From Flavobacterium hydrocarbonoxydans (GTDB taxonomy: Bacteria > Bacteroidota > Bacteroidia > Flavobacteriales > Flavobacteriaceae): a DNA stretch of 49,440 nt. The stretch's first letter is position 1; each line of letters starts with the position of its first letter. The notes under the pieces are model-generated. The model saw only the letters and a program-made list of their open reading frames with translations. It did no database searches and had not been told where the DNA came from. The position numbers were made by a program, and so were the translations under genes. Of this stretch, positions 9,033 through 16,280 are shown in pieces. The stretch covers positions 1 to 49,440 of the forward strand of contig NZ_WSTB01000018.1 of NCBI RefSeq assembly GCF_009789235.1, given 5' to 3'.

Positions 9033-9090
9033 AAATTCCAAATATTTAAAAATTCCAAATTTCAGGATTATACTTCTATTGGAATTTGGA
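9033..9090. repeat. Short direct and inverted AAATTCCAAA repeats
   Basis: AAATTCCAAA occurs at 9033 and again at 9050, and its inverse ATTGGAATTT at 9078-9087, giving a possible hairpin between osmC and pth. Similar short repeats occur near 44820-44836. Probably an intergenic filler repeat or weak terminator. Confidence 0.4.
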
Positions 9091-9112
9091 TTTTTATATT
9101 TTGGATTTTAAT

Positions 9113-9589
9113 TTATGATTTAGCAATTTCACAGGTGGCATGATGCAAAACGGGGAAATTGCAGGAGTTAGCTATGAAGCACAATTGATTTGCATTTTTA
9201 TGTAGATCTAAAGCTTGCTGAATTTTATCCGGATTTGAAATTACCACTCTCGGATTCAGCTGTACTTCTGTAAAACGACCGCTCCCGTCTGCAAAAACTT
9301 CCAGAGTTGCCACTGCCTCGTCTGAATATTCCAGAACTTCTATATTGTGCTGAGCACAGACATATAAATAAGACATCATGTGACACGAAACCACACTGCT
9401 CAACAGTAAATCTTCGGGATTGTATAATTCAGGATTTCCCTTAAAAGCTTTTGCTGCCGAAACATCCAAAACAGGTTTCCCTTCTATTTGAATTTGATGG
9501 CTTTTGCTGTAGAATCTTTCTGTTGAAGCAATTGGATTTTGGTTTGAAGTCCATTTTGCTTTTGCTTTAAAGAAATGTTTGAATGCCAT
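9113..9589 (-). CDS. OsmC/Ohr family peroxiredoxin-like protein
   Basis: A 158-residue OsmC-fold protein. Family features: N-terminal beta region, then NPEDLLLSSVVSCHMMSYL with the first conserved cysteine (about residue 70), a central helix, and NQLCFIANSCNFPVL near the C-terminus with the second active cysteine. OsmC and Ohr proteins reduce organic hydroperoxides with two cysteines. Which subtype this is cannot be fixed from sequence alone. It is the last chromosomal gene before the phage-tail locus, which starts 90 bases beyond its start codon. Confidence 0.88.
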   Translation of the reverse strand: MAFKHFFKAKAKWTSNQNPIASTERFYSKSHQIQIEGKPVLDVSAAKAFKGNPELYNPEDLLLSSVVSCHMMSYLYVCAQHNIEVLEYSDEAVATLEVFADGSGRFTEVQLNPRVVISNPDKIQQALDLHKNANQLCFIANSCNFPVLHHATCEIAKS

Positions 9590-9679
9590 TCTTAGCTTTA
9601 GTTTAGCGATTAATCATTTTTCTTAAAATTACAGAAGTCTAATAATTCTTTAATTATTTTATTGAAAGAGAGATTAAAA

Positions 9680-10414
9680 CTAATACATTGAATTGACTCT
9701 AACACTCGCTTTAATCAACGCCAAACCCTTAATATTCTTTAAATGAAAATCTTTTGGCTGGTGATGTCTGTTTTCTGATACCAATTTAATATAATTTTCT
9801 CCTTTTTCAGATTTCTGAACCCATTTTACCATTACAAACTCGTCTCCATCATCATTCACTAAAGAAACAAGATACATTTCTCCCCAGAAAATATTATCAA
9901 TACTGCTGCTTAATTTTTTATACATAATAATATCTCCCGACTTCAAAAGCGGATACATACTATCACCGCTAACATAAATAGCGCCATCACATTTTGGCAA
10001 ATTCGGAATAGAGATATGATCAACCGGTTTCTCAGAATTTGAATCCCGAAACAAAGAAACAATTGATGCTGATGCCTGAATATCATAAAGAGGCACTGCC
10101 TGCTTCATCATTATCTGATCTGTTTTTAATTTGAAAACATTCATCGCTGGGTCAGCTACCCTGTTTTCTGTCGAACTGGAAGGGTGATATAGTAAATTCT
10201 CTTTTAACATTGATCCTCTTCCAGTGACTAACCACTCTGCTGAAATATTCGGGTATTTGGATAAAATTATATCTATAGCATCTGAACTTAAAGCTGAATT
10301 TTTCTGAATTCCTTTGAAATTCGCATAGGAAAGCTTCAATTCCTCAAAGAATTTTTCTTTCTTAACTTTATAATAATCAGACACTTGAAGTACTCTTTCT
10401 TTAATTTTAGTCAT
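9680..10414 (-). CDS. LexA/CI-like repressor with S24 peptidase domain
   Basis: A 244-residue repressor of the phage-tail locus. N-terminal helix-turn-helix region (about residues 8-65, ending WLVTGRGSML as in many Bacteroidetes prophage repressors). The C-terminal S24 peptidase holds catalytic Ser152 in VSGDSMYPLLKSGDIIMY and probable Lys197 in FVMVKWVQ. In LexA, RecA-triggered self-cleavage at Ala-Gly lifts repression after DNA damage. Here the linker reads VPLYDIQASASIV, so the expected Ala-Gly is absent and Ala116-Ser117 may replace it. It is transcribed away from the early genes, with a palindromic operator candidate between them. Pyocin control by PrtR is a close functional parallel. 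Confidence 0.88.
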   Translation of the reverse strand: MTKIKERVLQVSDYYKVKKEKFFEELKLSYANFKGIQKNSALSSDAIDIILSKYPNISAEWLVTGRGSMLKENLLYHPSSSTENRVADPAMNVFKLKTDQIMMKQAVPLYDIQASASIVSLFRDSNSEKPVDHISIPNLPKCDGAIYVSGDSMYPLLKSGDIIMYKKLSSSIDNIFWGEMYLVSLVNDDGDEFVMVKWVQKSEKGENYIKLVSENRHHQPKDFHLKNIKGLALIKASVRVNSMY

Positions 10415-10429
10415 TTTTCTATCTTGAAA

Positions 10430-10478
10430 TTTGGATATTAGATATAATTTTATCTATATTTGTTCTCGAATCAAGAAC
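10430..10478 (+). promoter_or_regulatory. Early promoter with overlapping repressor operator
   Basis: TTTG at 10430-10433 and TATATTTG at 10455-10462 form a Bacteroidetes-type -33/-7 pair with a 21-base gap. An imperfect palindrome at 10462-10478 (GTTCT, 7 bases, AGAAC; 14 of 17 positions symmetric) overlaps the end of the -7 box and the likely transcription start, an ideal place for the divergent S24 repressor to block the early operon. Confidence 0.55.
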
Positions 10479-10488
10479 TACATAAGCA

Positions 10489-10683
10489 ATGAACAAACCT
10501 ACAAAAAAGAAAAATAATTACAACACAGAAATCCTGAAACGATTATTACAAAAATATGGAGTCTCTAAAAGATACATCACAATGAGCCTCTCTGGTGATC
10601 GTGAGAGTGAGACTTCTGCCAAAATTAAGACCGATTATAAACTAATGGAAAAAGAAATTTCAAAAACACTTAACGGTCTTTAA
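10489..10683 (+). CDS. Small early protein of the tail locus, possible Cro/Ner-like regulator
   Basis: A 64-residue, lysine-rich protein directly after the early promoter and divergent from the repressor, the place usually taken by Cro or Ner in lambda- and Mu-like phages. The stretch TEILKRLLQKYGVSKRYITMSLSG looks like a short helix-turn-helix. I infer DNA binding from this and from position; there is no decisive motif. Confidence 0.55.
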   Translation: MNKPTKKKNNYNTEILKRLLQKYGVSKRYITMSLSGDRESETSAKIKTDYKLMEKEISKTLNGL

Positions 10684-10751
10684 TAGCAATTCCCAAAAGT
10701 CCAAATAATAAAAACCTTAAAATTTAAAAATCTTAAAAACCTAAACTAATT

Positions 10752-11036
10752 ATGACAACAGAAAACATTATTACCCGACTTGAAGATCTGTGCAGTGTTT
10801 TAGCCTATTGCTCACACCGCAAAAGCAAAGATCAATTACCTGCTTTTAGCCTTTCAGAACGCATTTTAATCAATCAGGAACGTGGCTCATTGCTTTCGCA
10901 ACTCAATTACGAAACGCCGCCTGCCTTGGTTCGTAACTACACTTGTCCGCCTGAACTCAATGCAAAAATCAGATTTAATATTCAGAAAATAGCAGATACC
11001 AACTGGAAACCGGAATTAAAAAGCTTCGAAGCATAA
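10752..11036 (+). CDS. Hypothetical early phage protein
   Basis: A 94-residue soluble protein with no recognised domain. It starts MTTENIITRLEDLCSVLAYC and contains several helices. It is the second gene of the early operon, between the Cro-like protein and the DUF3164 protein. Codon use and A-rich leader resemble its neighbours. Function unknown. Confidence 0.6.
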   Translation: MTTENIITRLEDLCSVLAYCSHRKSKDQLPAFSLSERILINQERGSLLSQLNYETPPALVRNYTCPPELNAKIRFNIQKIADTNWKPELKSFEA

Positions 11037-11074
11037 ATTAAAACCTGAAACCTGAAATATCTAAAAAAAAAATT

Positions 11075-11728
11075 ATGATCCAAACAATAAACGCAACCGT
11101 AAACCAACTTTCAACAATTGAACTGGAAAATCTTTTAAAATCAAGAAAAGCTGCTGAAATGAAGCAACTCGAAATCGAAAAACAAGCTTATGAAAATAGC
11201 CGAAACAAAAAAATAGCAACCATAATCGCAAAAGCGACGAAACTATCTGTAGAACTCGAAAACTTCAAGCAATTGTGTCACAATCAAATGGATGAACAGG
11301 CACTGAAATTGTCAGAATATGGGCGAATCCGAAGCAATTCGAAAGGAGGTTTCTCCATTTGTGATTCTGATGACAGTATGAAAATCAAACGTCGTCGTGA
11401 TACAGAACCTGTCTGGGACGAACGCAGTGCCAAAGCTATCGCCTTAATTAAGGACTTCCTGACAGATACCATCAAAAAAAGAGATGTAAAACTCCATGAA
11501 ATTTTATTGAGCTTTTTAGAAAGAAATGCCAAAGGAGACCTCGAATACAGCCGCGTAATGGACCTTTACAAACATGAAGACAAGTTTGATGATACGCAAT
11601 GGAAAGAAGGATTACGGCTGATAAAAGAATCGTTTTCGAACCACCTGAAAGGCTATGGATATGAGTTCAAACAAAAAGATGAAAATGGCCGCTGGCAAAG
11701 TATCAGCTTAAACTTTTCAAGTCTATGA
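11075..11728 (+). CDS. DUF3164 family phage protein
   Basis: A 217-residue protein with a coiled-coil N-terminal half (residues ~15-80) and the conserved block DERSAKAIALIKDFLTD-x-IKKRDVKLHEILLSFL. This matches DUF3164, a family typical of the early region of Mu-like transposable phages, where it follows the transposase genes A and B. No A or B homologue is seen here, so the gene marks Mu-like ancestry in a locus that has lost transposition. Molecular role unknown. Its stop overlaps the next small gene (ATGA). Confidence 0.75.
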   Translation: MIQTINATVNQLSTIELENLLKSRKAAEMKQLEIEKQAYENSRNKKIATIIAKATKLSVELENFKQLCHNQMDEQALKLSEYGRIRSNSKGGFSICDSDDSMKIKRRRDTEPVWDERSAKAIALIKDFLTDTIKKRDVKLHEILLSFLERNAKGDLEYSRVMDLYKHEDKFDDTQWKEGLRLIKESFSNHLKGYGYEFKQKDENGRWQSISLNFSSL

Positions 11729-11901
11729 ATCCTTACGCCAGCACCATTTTTCTCTTAACAGCATTATTAATTGCTACAAACCGAAAGCCCATAATAACCT
11801 ATTGGGCGTGGATACAATTTAAAGTAAAAATCAACTATAAACAACGACAGAATGAACGTAGAAATAAAACCTGTAATCGATCACCAACAATACGAAGTTA
11901 A
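11725..11901 (+). CDS. Possible 58-residue membrane microprotein
   Basis: An ATG overlaps the DUF3164 stop codon (ATGA), typical of translational coupling. The product starts MNPYASTIFLLTALLIATNR, one membrane helix followed by a basic tail, and overlaps the next gene by 50 bases in another frame. Small size and the long overlap leave doubt; the coupling and hydrophobic start argue for a real gene. Confidence 0.4.
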   Translation: MNPYASTIFLLTALLIATNRKPIITYWAWIQFKVKINYKQRQNERRNKTCNRSPTIRS

Positions 11902-12052
11902 CGGTCATATAATTCAAAAAGATGCCGCAAACAACTGGACCTGCCAGCACCCTTTATCGCCCAAAGAGATAAGAGCTTTTCGGAATTATGAAAAGCTCAT
12001 TATCAACAATTTCAAATTCAGAAAACACACTAAAGCCACTTATAAGGATTAA
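11852..12052 (+). CDS. Hypothetical small phage protein
   Basis: A 66-residue soluble protein starting MNVEIKPVIDHQQYEVNGH, with the middle motif NWTCQHPLSPKEIRAFRNYE. No domain recognised. It lies in the early operon, in line with the other small genes, and starts after a suitable A-rich leader. Function unknown. Confidence 0.5.
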   Translation: MNVEIKPVIDHQQYEVNGHIIQKDAANNWTCQHPLSPKEIRAFRNYEKLIINNFKFRKHTKATYKD

Positions 12053-12067
12053 TTTAATTTCGAAAAC

Positions 12068-12270
12068 ATGAAAAATAATTCCCTTCAATCTGCAACCACA
12101 GCCTTTATCATTTTTCAACCTTAGTTTTATCTCTTTTAAAAATCACGCAAACAATCCATATAAGCTGGATATTGGTTTTACTACCCGTAGAACTTCCTTT
12201 GGTTGTATTTGTAATTCTGGTGGTTCTTTTTTTTATAAAAACAATCTGCAAAGATCTCTTCAAACCCTAA
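12068..12270 (+). pseudogene. Frameshifted small membrane protein gene
   Basis: ATG at 12068 opens a frame (MKNNSLQSATTAFIIF) that stops after 18 codons, while another frame continues directly from about 12115 with SLLKITQTIHISWILVLLP and a second hydrophobic helix to a stop at 12270. Joined, the two give a ~67-residue two-helix membrane protein. The pattern (short polar start, helix, T-x-x-I-x-W-S/I-W, second helix) resembles a small membrane protein common in Bacteroidetes prophages. One base is missing or extra near the T-run at 12111-12115. Decay or a sequencing error are both possible. Confidence 0.5.
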
Positions 12271-12279
12271 CCTAAGTTC

Positions 12280-12349
12280 TCCCGATTAGTTCAATGGCAG
12301 AATGCAGCCTTGTTTGTTGCAGATACAGGTTCGAACCCTGTATCGGGAG
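12280..12349 (+). tRNA. tRNA-like gene with anticodon TGT, atypical
   Basis: A cloverleaf folds: acceptor TCCCGAT/ATCGGGA (7 bp), D arm GTTC/GAAT, anticodon arm GCAGC/GTTGC with loop CTTGTTT (anticodon TGT, threonine), variable loop AGAT, and a perfect T arm ACAGG-TTCGAAC-CCTGT. The body is short (69 bases plus discriminator G). The base between D and anticodon arms is missing and position 37 is U instead of a purine. No CCA is encoded. D arm and anticodon stem resemble bacterial tRNA-Gly more than tRNA-Thr. It lies inside the early region of the tail locus. Confidence 0.55.
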
Positions 12350-12429
12350 CAAAAAATCAGATTCAGGAAATTGAAATCTGTAAATAATTAAAAATGTAAC
12401 TCCAAATTCTCAAATCCAAAAACGTCTAA

Positions 12430-12765
12430 ATGAAAATCACACTCAAGCTATCTCCCCAACAACTCAGTACTCTTGTATATTCGTTTCAGGTGCTTGCAAG
12501 CCTTTTCAGCAATGATTCAAGAGCCTTAAAAGTAAGCCAAAGCATCTTAGACAAAGTCAGGTTAAAATGCAACAAAAAACATCTGGAATTCCAGGAAAAT
12601 TATAAAGTTTTTCCGGGGAGGAAAAAAATATCTTTTACGCTGGAGTTTCACGAAGCGCATTATTTAGAAGAATTTATTTCTATAGTTATCCAACAGCCAC
12701 AATCTGATTATGACCGTAACATCTTACGGTACATTCAGACCAGACTTGATCAAAAATTAACCTAA
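12430..12765 (+). CDS. Hypothetical phage protein
   Basis: A 111-residue soluble protein starting MKITLKLSPQQLSTLVYSF, mainly helical, with no recognised domain. It follows the tRNA-like gene in the early region. It is collinear with the other early genes and has the same codon character. Function unknown. Confidence 0.55.
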   Translation: MKITLKLSPQQLSTLVYSFQVLASLFSNDSRALKVSQSILDKVRLKCNKKHLEFQENYKVFPGRKKISFTLEFHEAHYLEEFISIVIQQPQSDYDRNILRYIQTRLDQKLT

Positions 12766-12835
12766 AAAGACTCTCATTAAAATGCCAAAAACGGCTTTAA
12801 AAAAATCATTAAATACCCACAATAAATCATAACCT

Positions 12836-13063
12836 ATGACACGTAAAGAAAGAATGCAGGAAAGAAATGCCTTAGTTCGTAAACAATTTTATGAACTGCT
12901 GGCAAAAAACCCGAAATGGCGTATTGATGCTATTGTTGATGAAGTGGCTAAAAAATCATTTTTATCCAGCAGGACAATCGATGCCATCATTAATTACGAA
13001 GGGATTTACAAAGACAATCCAGCCGACTCAAAACGAAACGCTGGTCAAAACAAAATTGTCTAG
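12836..13063 (+). CDS. Small helix-turn-helix-like protein, last early gene
   Basis: A 75-residue basic protein. Residues ~10-55 (ALVRKQFYELLAKNPKWRID, then a helix and SSRTIDAIINYEG) look like a winged or simple helix-turn-helix with a recognition helix SSRTIDAIIN. Placed at the end of the early operon just before the tail genes, it is a reasonable candidate for the activator of late transcription, as Mor/C is in Mu; this is inference from position only. A strong terminator follows. Confidence 0.55.
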   Translation: MTRKERMQERNALVRKQFYELLAKNPKWRIDAIVDEVAKKSFLSSRTIDAIINYEGIYKDNPADSKRNAGQNKIV

Positions 13064-13076
13064 TTCAAAATAACAG

Positions 13077-13105
13077 AAAAACCTCCTGATTAGGAGGTTT
13101 TTTTT
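13077..13105. terminator. Terminator between convergent early and tail genes
   Basis: AAAAACCTCC (13077-13086), loop TGATTA, then GGAGGTTTTTTTT (13093-13105). It ends the early operon on the plus strand. The loop also contains the stop codon (13090-13092) of the convergent minus-strand gene. Confidence 0.85.
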
Positions 13106-13605
13106 ATGTCTATAGTTAAATCCAAATGTCTTTTGGTATAAACTGGATTAGGACTCAGTAATCTGCAAATTGTGGTATCAAACGTTAATCTGTACCCTTT
13201 ATAGCCTTCGATTGCATTGTCTCTTTTTTGTGTAATAGCTTTTTCATCTATTAATAATAAAGAAGTAAATAAATCGCCTTTTAAACGTTGTATTTTTTCA
13301 GAAATCTTCTGAACCAAATCGTACTCAGCCAATTCATCTTCACTTTCTACGGTTACATTTAATTGTTCTGCCCAACCCTTTTTGCAATACAATATAACCT
13401 CAACTTTGCAATCGCCTTCCTGATTTCCTTCGGATAAATTTTGCCAGGCAATACTTTTTACATCAATTAAGGCAGCGGTCCAAAAAACCGGATCTCCTAC
13501 TTCCGGATTCAAAAATTGCCTGCGTTGTAAATCTATCAGTTCTAATGATGGAATGGTAATCAGGGCCTGTTTTATTTTTACAAATAATTCGTTGTGTGGT
13601 GTCAT
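13090..13605 (-). CDS. Probable phage tail-completion (tail terminator-like) protein
   Basis: A 171-residue soluble protein, starting MTPHNELFVKIKQALITIPS. Size and layout (helical start, a QRRQF-x-NPE segment, then alternating strands and an acidic helix) resemble small tail terminator or tail completion proteins such as Mu gp37 types, which cap the tube and stop its growth. I have no catalytic motif to confirm this. It lies on the minus strand, 98 bases behind the 95-residue gene, opposite to the main tail operon. Its final codons lie inside a terminator stem shared with the early operon. Confidence 0.5.
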   Translation of the reverse strand: MTPHNELFVKIKQALITIPSLELIDLQRRQFLNPEVGDPVFWTAALIDVKSIAWQNLSEGNQEGDCKVEVILYCKKGWAEQLNVTVESEDELAEYDLVQKISEKIQRLKGDLFTSLLLIDEKAITQKRDNAIEGYKGYRLTFDTTICRLLSPNPVYTKRHLDLTIDIKKTS

Positions 13606-13629
13606 TTCTTTTGTTTTTAAGAGTTTTGT

Positions 13630-13674
13630 GAATCCTGTAAAGCATCAGCCAAAACTTATTACTTTACAGGATTC
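13630..13674 (-). promoter_or_regulatory. Perfect 13-bp hairpin between two minus-strand tail genes
   Basis: GAATCCTGTAAAG at 13630-13642 is the exact reverse complement of CTTTACAGGATTC at 13662-13674, with 19 bases between. No T-run follows on the minus strand, so it is more likely an RNA stability or attenuation element, or a protein site, than a terminator. Confidence 0.55.
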
Positions 13675-13703
13675 GGATAATTAATCAGTTTCATTTTGAA
13701 GCT

Positions 13704-13991
13704 TTACATGTATTTCCCATCGACAAATAATTCGCCGTCTTCATCGAGCTCAATATTATTAATCCTCATACCATCGTATTCCAGATTTTTTTTGGCTTCA
13801 ATTAAAACGCTCATGTAATTGTCGTCGTTTAACATTTGAAGAATTCCGACCCCCAATTCGGGAAATTCGCGATACTCTCCTTTGTTCGCTATCAAAATGT
13901 GTTCTTGATGCAGGTTTTCTGAAAACCCTATCAATAGATCTCCGTTTGAGAAACCTAGGTCGCCGTTTGTGTCTAATAGTATATCATTCAT
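13704..13991 (-). CDS. Baseplate wedge-like protein (gp46/GPW type)
   Basis: A 95-residue acidic protein: MNDILLDTNGDLGFSNGDLL at the start, then an HILIANKGEYREFPELGVGI core. The D-x-NGDL-x-(F/I)-x-NGDL-x-IG start followed by a helix and a G-E-(Y/W)-x-x-x-P-x-x-GVGI motif is characteristic of a small baseplate protein of Bacteroidetes Mu-like phages, related in size and pattern to gp25/W-type wedge proteins. In most phages that gene stands just before the J-like gene; here it is separate and reversed. The gap of 227 bases to the amidase gene should hold promoters in both directions. Confidence 0.6.
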   Translation of the reverse strand: MNDILLDTNGDLGFSNGDLLIGFSENLHQEHILIANKGEYREFPELGVGILQMLNDDNYMSVLIEAKKNLEYDGMRINNIELDEDGELFVDGKYM

Positions 13992-14218
13992 AAGGCAAAT
14001 TTCGCCTTTAGATAGTTAGCATGAAATTTAGCTTTCAAGTGTTGTATTCCGTTTAACCAATGTTTGTATTTACCTCATACAAAGGCTGGAGGACTATTTT
14101 TTTAAGCTTTGAAAAGCCCGCACCTTTGCCAAACAAAACAATCAAAAACGGCTTTTGTATCGGAAAATTAAAAAGTAAAAAACAAGTAGTAGCGTAATCG
14201 CAAAAACAACAAAAACAC
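13992..14218. promoter_or_regulatory. Divergent control region of the tail genes
   Basis: This 227-base gap separates the minus-strand gene pair from the long plus-strand late operon, so it must drive at least one of them. It holds an inverted repeat TTTGTA-9 bases-TACAAA at 14063-14083 and a small hairpin AAGGC/GCCTT just before the 95-residue gene. I find no exact TAnnTTTG box, which fits promoters that need an activator. Confidence 0.35.
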
Positions 14219-14629
14219 ATGAGAACAATAAAGTATTTAGTCGTGCATTGCACAGCAACCTCTCAAAAAACAGCAATAAGTAGCATACAGACCTACTGGA
14301 AAAAACAATTGGGTTGGAAAATGCCAGGCTATCACTTTATTGTAAAGCCAGACGGGGAAGTCGTTTCGTTATTACCTATAGAACAGGTTTCAAATGGTGT
14401 CAAAGGATTCAATCACGAAAGCATCAATATCTCTTACATTGGTGGCGTCGATCCAAAAAACATTCCGCAAGACAATCGAACACTTCCTCAAAAGGCTTCT
14501 TTGTTGCAATTGCTTACCGCACTCAAGCAAAAATTTCCAAAAGCCATTATTCAGGGCCACCGGGATTTTCCGAACGTCAAAAAAGCATGCCCGAGTTTTG
14601 ATGCTAAAAAAGAATATCAAAATGTATAA
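14219..14629 (+). CDS. N-acetylmuramoyl-L-alanine amidase (endolysin)
   Basis: A 136-residue T7-lysozyme/PGRP-type amidase (Amidase_2) that cuts the bond between muramic acid and the stem peptide. Zinc and catalytic residues are in place: YLVVHCTAT with the first His (residue 10), MPGYHFIVKPDGEV with the motif Tyr-His (about residues 37-38), NHESINISYIGG, and IIQGHRDFPNVKKACPSFDA with the third ligand His and the Cys (near residues 113-124). No signal peptide, so it would need the holin encoded at 26658 to reach the wall. First gene of the late operon; its end overlaps the next gene by 8 bases. Confidence 0.9.
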   Translation: MRTIKYLVVHCTATSQKTAISSIQTYWKKQLGWKMPGYHFIVKPDGEVVSLLPIEQVSNGVKGFNHESINISYIGGVDPKNIPQDNRTLPQKASLLQLLTALKQKFPKAIIQGHRDFPNVKKACPSFDAKKEYQNV

Positions 14630-15107
14630 AAAAACACTTTTGTTATTAGTGTTTATGTTTAGTTGTTTGTTGATTTCCTGCCGTACAACACGGCAGGAAA
14701 CTCACAAAACAGATAATCAGACACAAATAACCTCTGAAAAAGTAGTGGTCTTTAAGGATACCACCCTGTACGCTCCAAGAGCAGAAACAGAAATCAAAAT
14801 CCCTTTAGAGTCGATTAAAAATCAACCCGAAACCAACTCTACGCCTATTGTCTATGAACAAAAAAACGGTCAGGCAAAAGTGAAATTTAAAATTGTACAC
14901 GATACAATTTCTATTACAGCTTCGTGCGACAGTCTCGCCATCGTCGCTAAAATAAAAAGAGAGTTTCGAAAAGAGAGTTCTAAGCAAACTCAAAACAGCA
15001 GTACTCAAAGCAAAGAAAAAACAGGATATTCTTTATTTCATATCGTGCTTGCTTTTTTACTCGGATTTGCCACTTGTTATGTAATTAAATTTTTTAAAAT
15101 AGTATGA
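14622..15107 (+). CDS. Lipoprotein with C-terminal membrane helix, unimolecular spanin candidate
   Basis: A 161-residue protein. I start at the ATG at 14622, which overlaps the amidase stop, because it opens a lipoprotein signal: LLLLVFMFSCLLISCR with lipobox LISC and Cys20. A polar, K/T/Q-rich periplasmic part follows, and the C-terminus is a membrane helix (SLFHIVLAFLLGFATCYVIK). An outer-membrane lipid anchor plus an inner-membrane C-terminal helix is the plan of u-spanins such as T1 gp11, which fuse the two membranes in the last step of lysis. Its place right after the endolysin supports this. The ATGA-type overlap with the sheath gene suggests coupling. Confidence 0.65.
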   Translation: MYKKTLLLLVFMFSCLLISCRTTRQETHKTDNQTQITSEKVVVFKDTTLYAPRAETEIKIPLESIKNQPETNSTPIVYEQKNGQAKVKFKIVHDTISITASCDSLAIVAKIKREFRKESSKQTQNSSTQSKEKTGYSLFHIVLAFLLGFATCYVIKFFKIV

Positions 15108-16279
15108 GTTTACCAAATATAAAGTTTAACATCTCTAGTAAAGGACTAGGATTGTTACAATCAGACATTCAAAAAGTACCCGGAGTGGTATTAACTGGAG
15201 CTACTGTTACAGGAACAAGTAAAGTTACTGTAGGTCAGTCGTATCAAATTTTTTCGCTTGATGAAGCGGTTAATTTAGGTATCGAAGAGACCGGAACCAA
15301 TGCTTTTGCTTATCAGCACATCAAAGCATTTTATGATGAAGCCAAAAAAGGAGCTGAACTATGGTTCATGCTTGTTTTATCGACCGTGAAAATGGAAGAA
15401 ATGGCAGATATTACAAAACCATTTGCAAAAAAGCTTTTAGCTGATGCGTCTGGAAAAATCAGAATTTTAGGAATTCTTAAAAAATCAGGAACAACTGAAA
15501 CCATTACTGACGGATTAGACGCTGATGTAGCGCTTGCTGTTGCTAACTCACAAGCTTTGAGCGAAGATTATGCAAGCAGATACTTTCCTGTACGTGTTAT
15601 TGTTTCAGGAAATAAATTCTCAGGAACTGTTGCCGACTTAAAAGACTATTCTACAGCTGCTTTCAATAAAGTATCTATTTTATTAGCCAACACCGATGGT
15701 TCAAAAGAAGCTGCTATTGGTCTTGCTTTAGGAAGAATTGCAAGCATTCCTACACAACGTAAAATTTCTCGTGTAAAAGATGGTCCTGTCGAAAACTTCA
15801 ACGCCTATTTTACAAACGGATTAAAAGCAGAATCATTAGATACTGCCTGGGATGCTATTCATAACAAAGGCTACATCTTCTTACGCAGTTTTGCTAATCG
15901 TTCCGGTTATTTCTTTACAAGCGATGTTACTTTAACATCAGCTACTGATGACTTCAACACTTTAGCAAGAGGTTTGGTAATGGATGAGGCAGTGCTGATT
16001 GCGTATGATGTTTTAGTTGATGAATTATCAGATGAAATTCCGGTATCTGTACAAGGAACCATTCATCCTGCAACCATTAAATCATGGCAAAATGCTGTCG
16101 AACAACAAATTAACGGCTTAATGGTTCAACAAGGAAAACTTTCCGGAGCCAAAGCTTTTATCGACGAAAATCAAAATGTTTTATCAACCAATAATCTTGA
16201 CATTACCCTACAATTATTACCAGTAGGATACAGCGATTATATAACAGTAAATATCGGATTTACAACAAATTTAGAATAA
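15104..16279 (+). CDS. Contractile tail sheath protein (DUF2586-like)
   Basis: A 391-residue protein with the pattern of the DUF2586 tail-sheath family found in Bacteroidetes Mu-like phages: N-terminal GVVLTGATVTGTSKVTVGQS, the middle region with AAIGLALGRIASIPTQRKISRVKDG and GYIFLRSFANRSGYFFTSD, and a C-terminal domain LPVGYSDYITVNIGFTTNLE that would weave neighbouring subunits together. The sheath surrounds the tube and contracts to drive it into the target cell. Start ATG overlaps the upstream stop (ATGA). The tube gene follows after one base. Confidence 0.85.
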   Translation: MSLPNIKFNISSKGLGLLQSDIQKVPGVVLTGATVTGTSKVTVGQSYQIFSLDEAVNLGIEETGTNAFAYQHIKAFYDEAKKGAELWFMLVLSTVKMEEMADITKPFAKKLLADASGKIRILGILKKSGTTETITDGLDADVALAVANSQALSEDYASRYFPVRVIVSGNKFSGTVADLKDYSTAAFNKVSILLANTDGSKEAAIGLALGRIASIPTQRKISRVKDGPVENFNAYFTNGLKAESLDTAWDAIHNKGYIFLRSFANRSGYFFTSDVTLTSATDDFNTLARGLVMDEAVLIAYDVLVDELSDEIPVSVQGTIHPATIKSWQNAVEQQINGLMVQQGKLSGAKAFIDENQNVLSTNNLDITLQLLPVGYSDYITVNIGFTTNLE

Positions 16280-16280
16280 T

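Noticed and set aside
9590..9679. Phage attachment-site repeats flanking the tail locus.
   Set aside because: I could not see a convincing direct repeat shared with the right end near 32505-32608, and no integrase is present.
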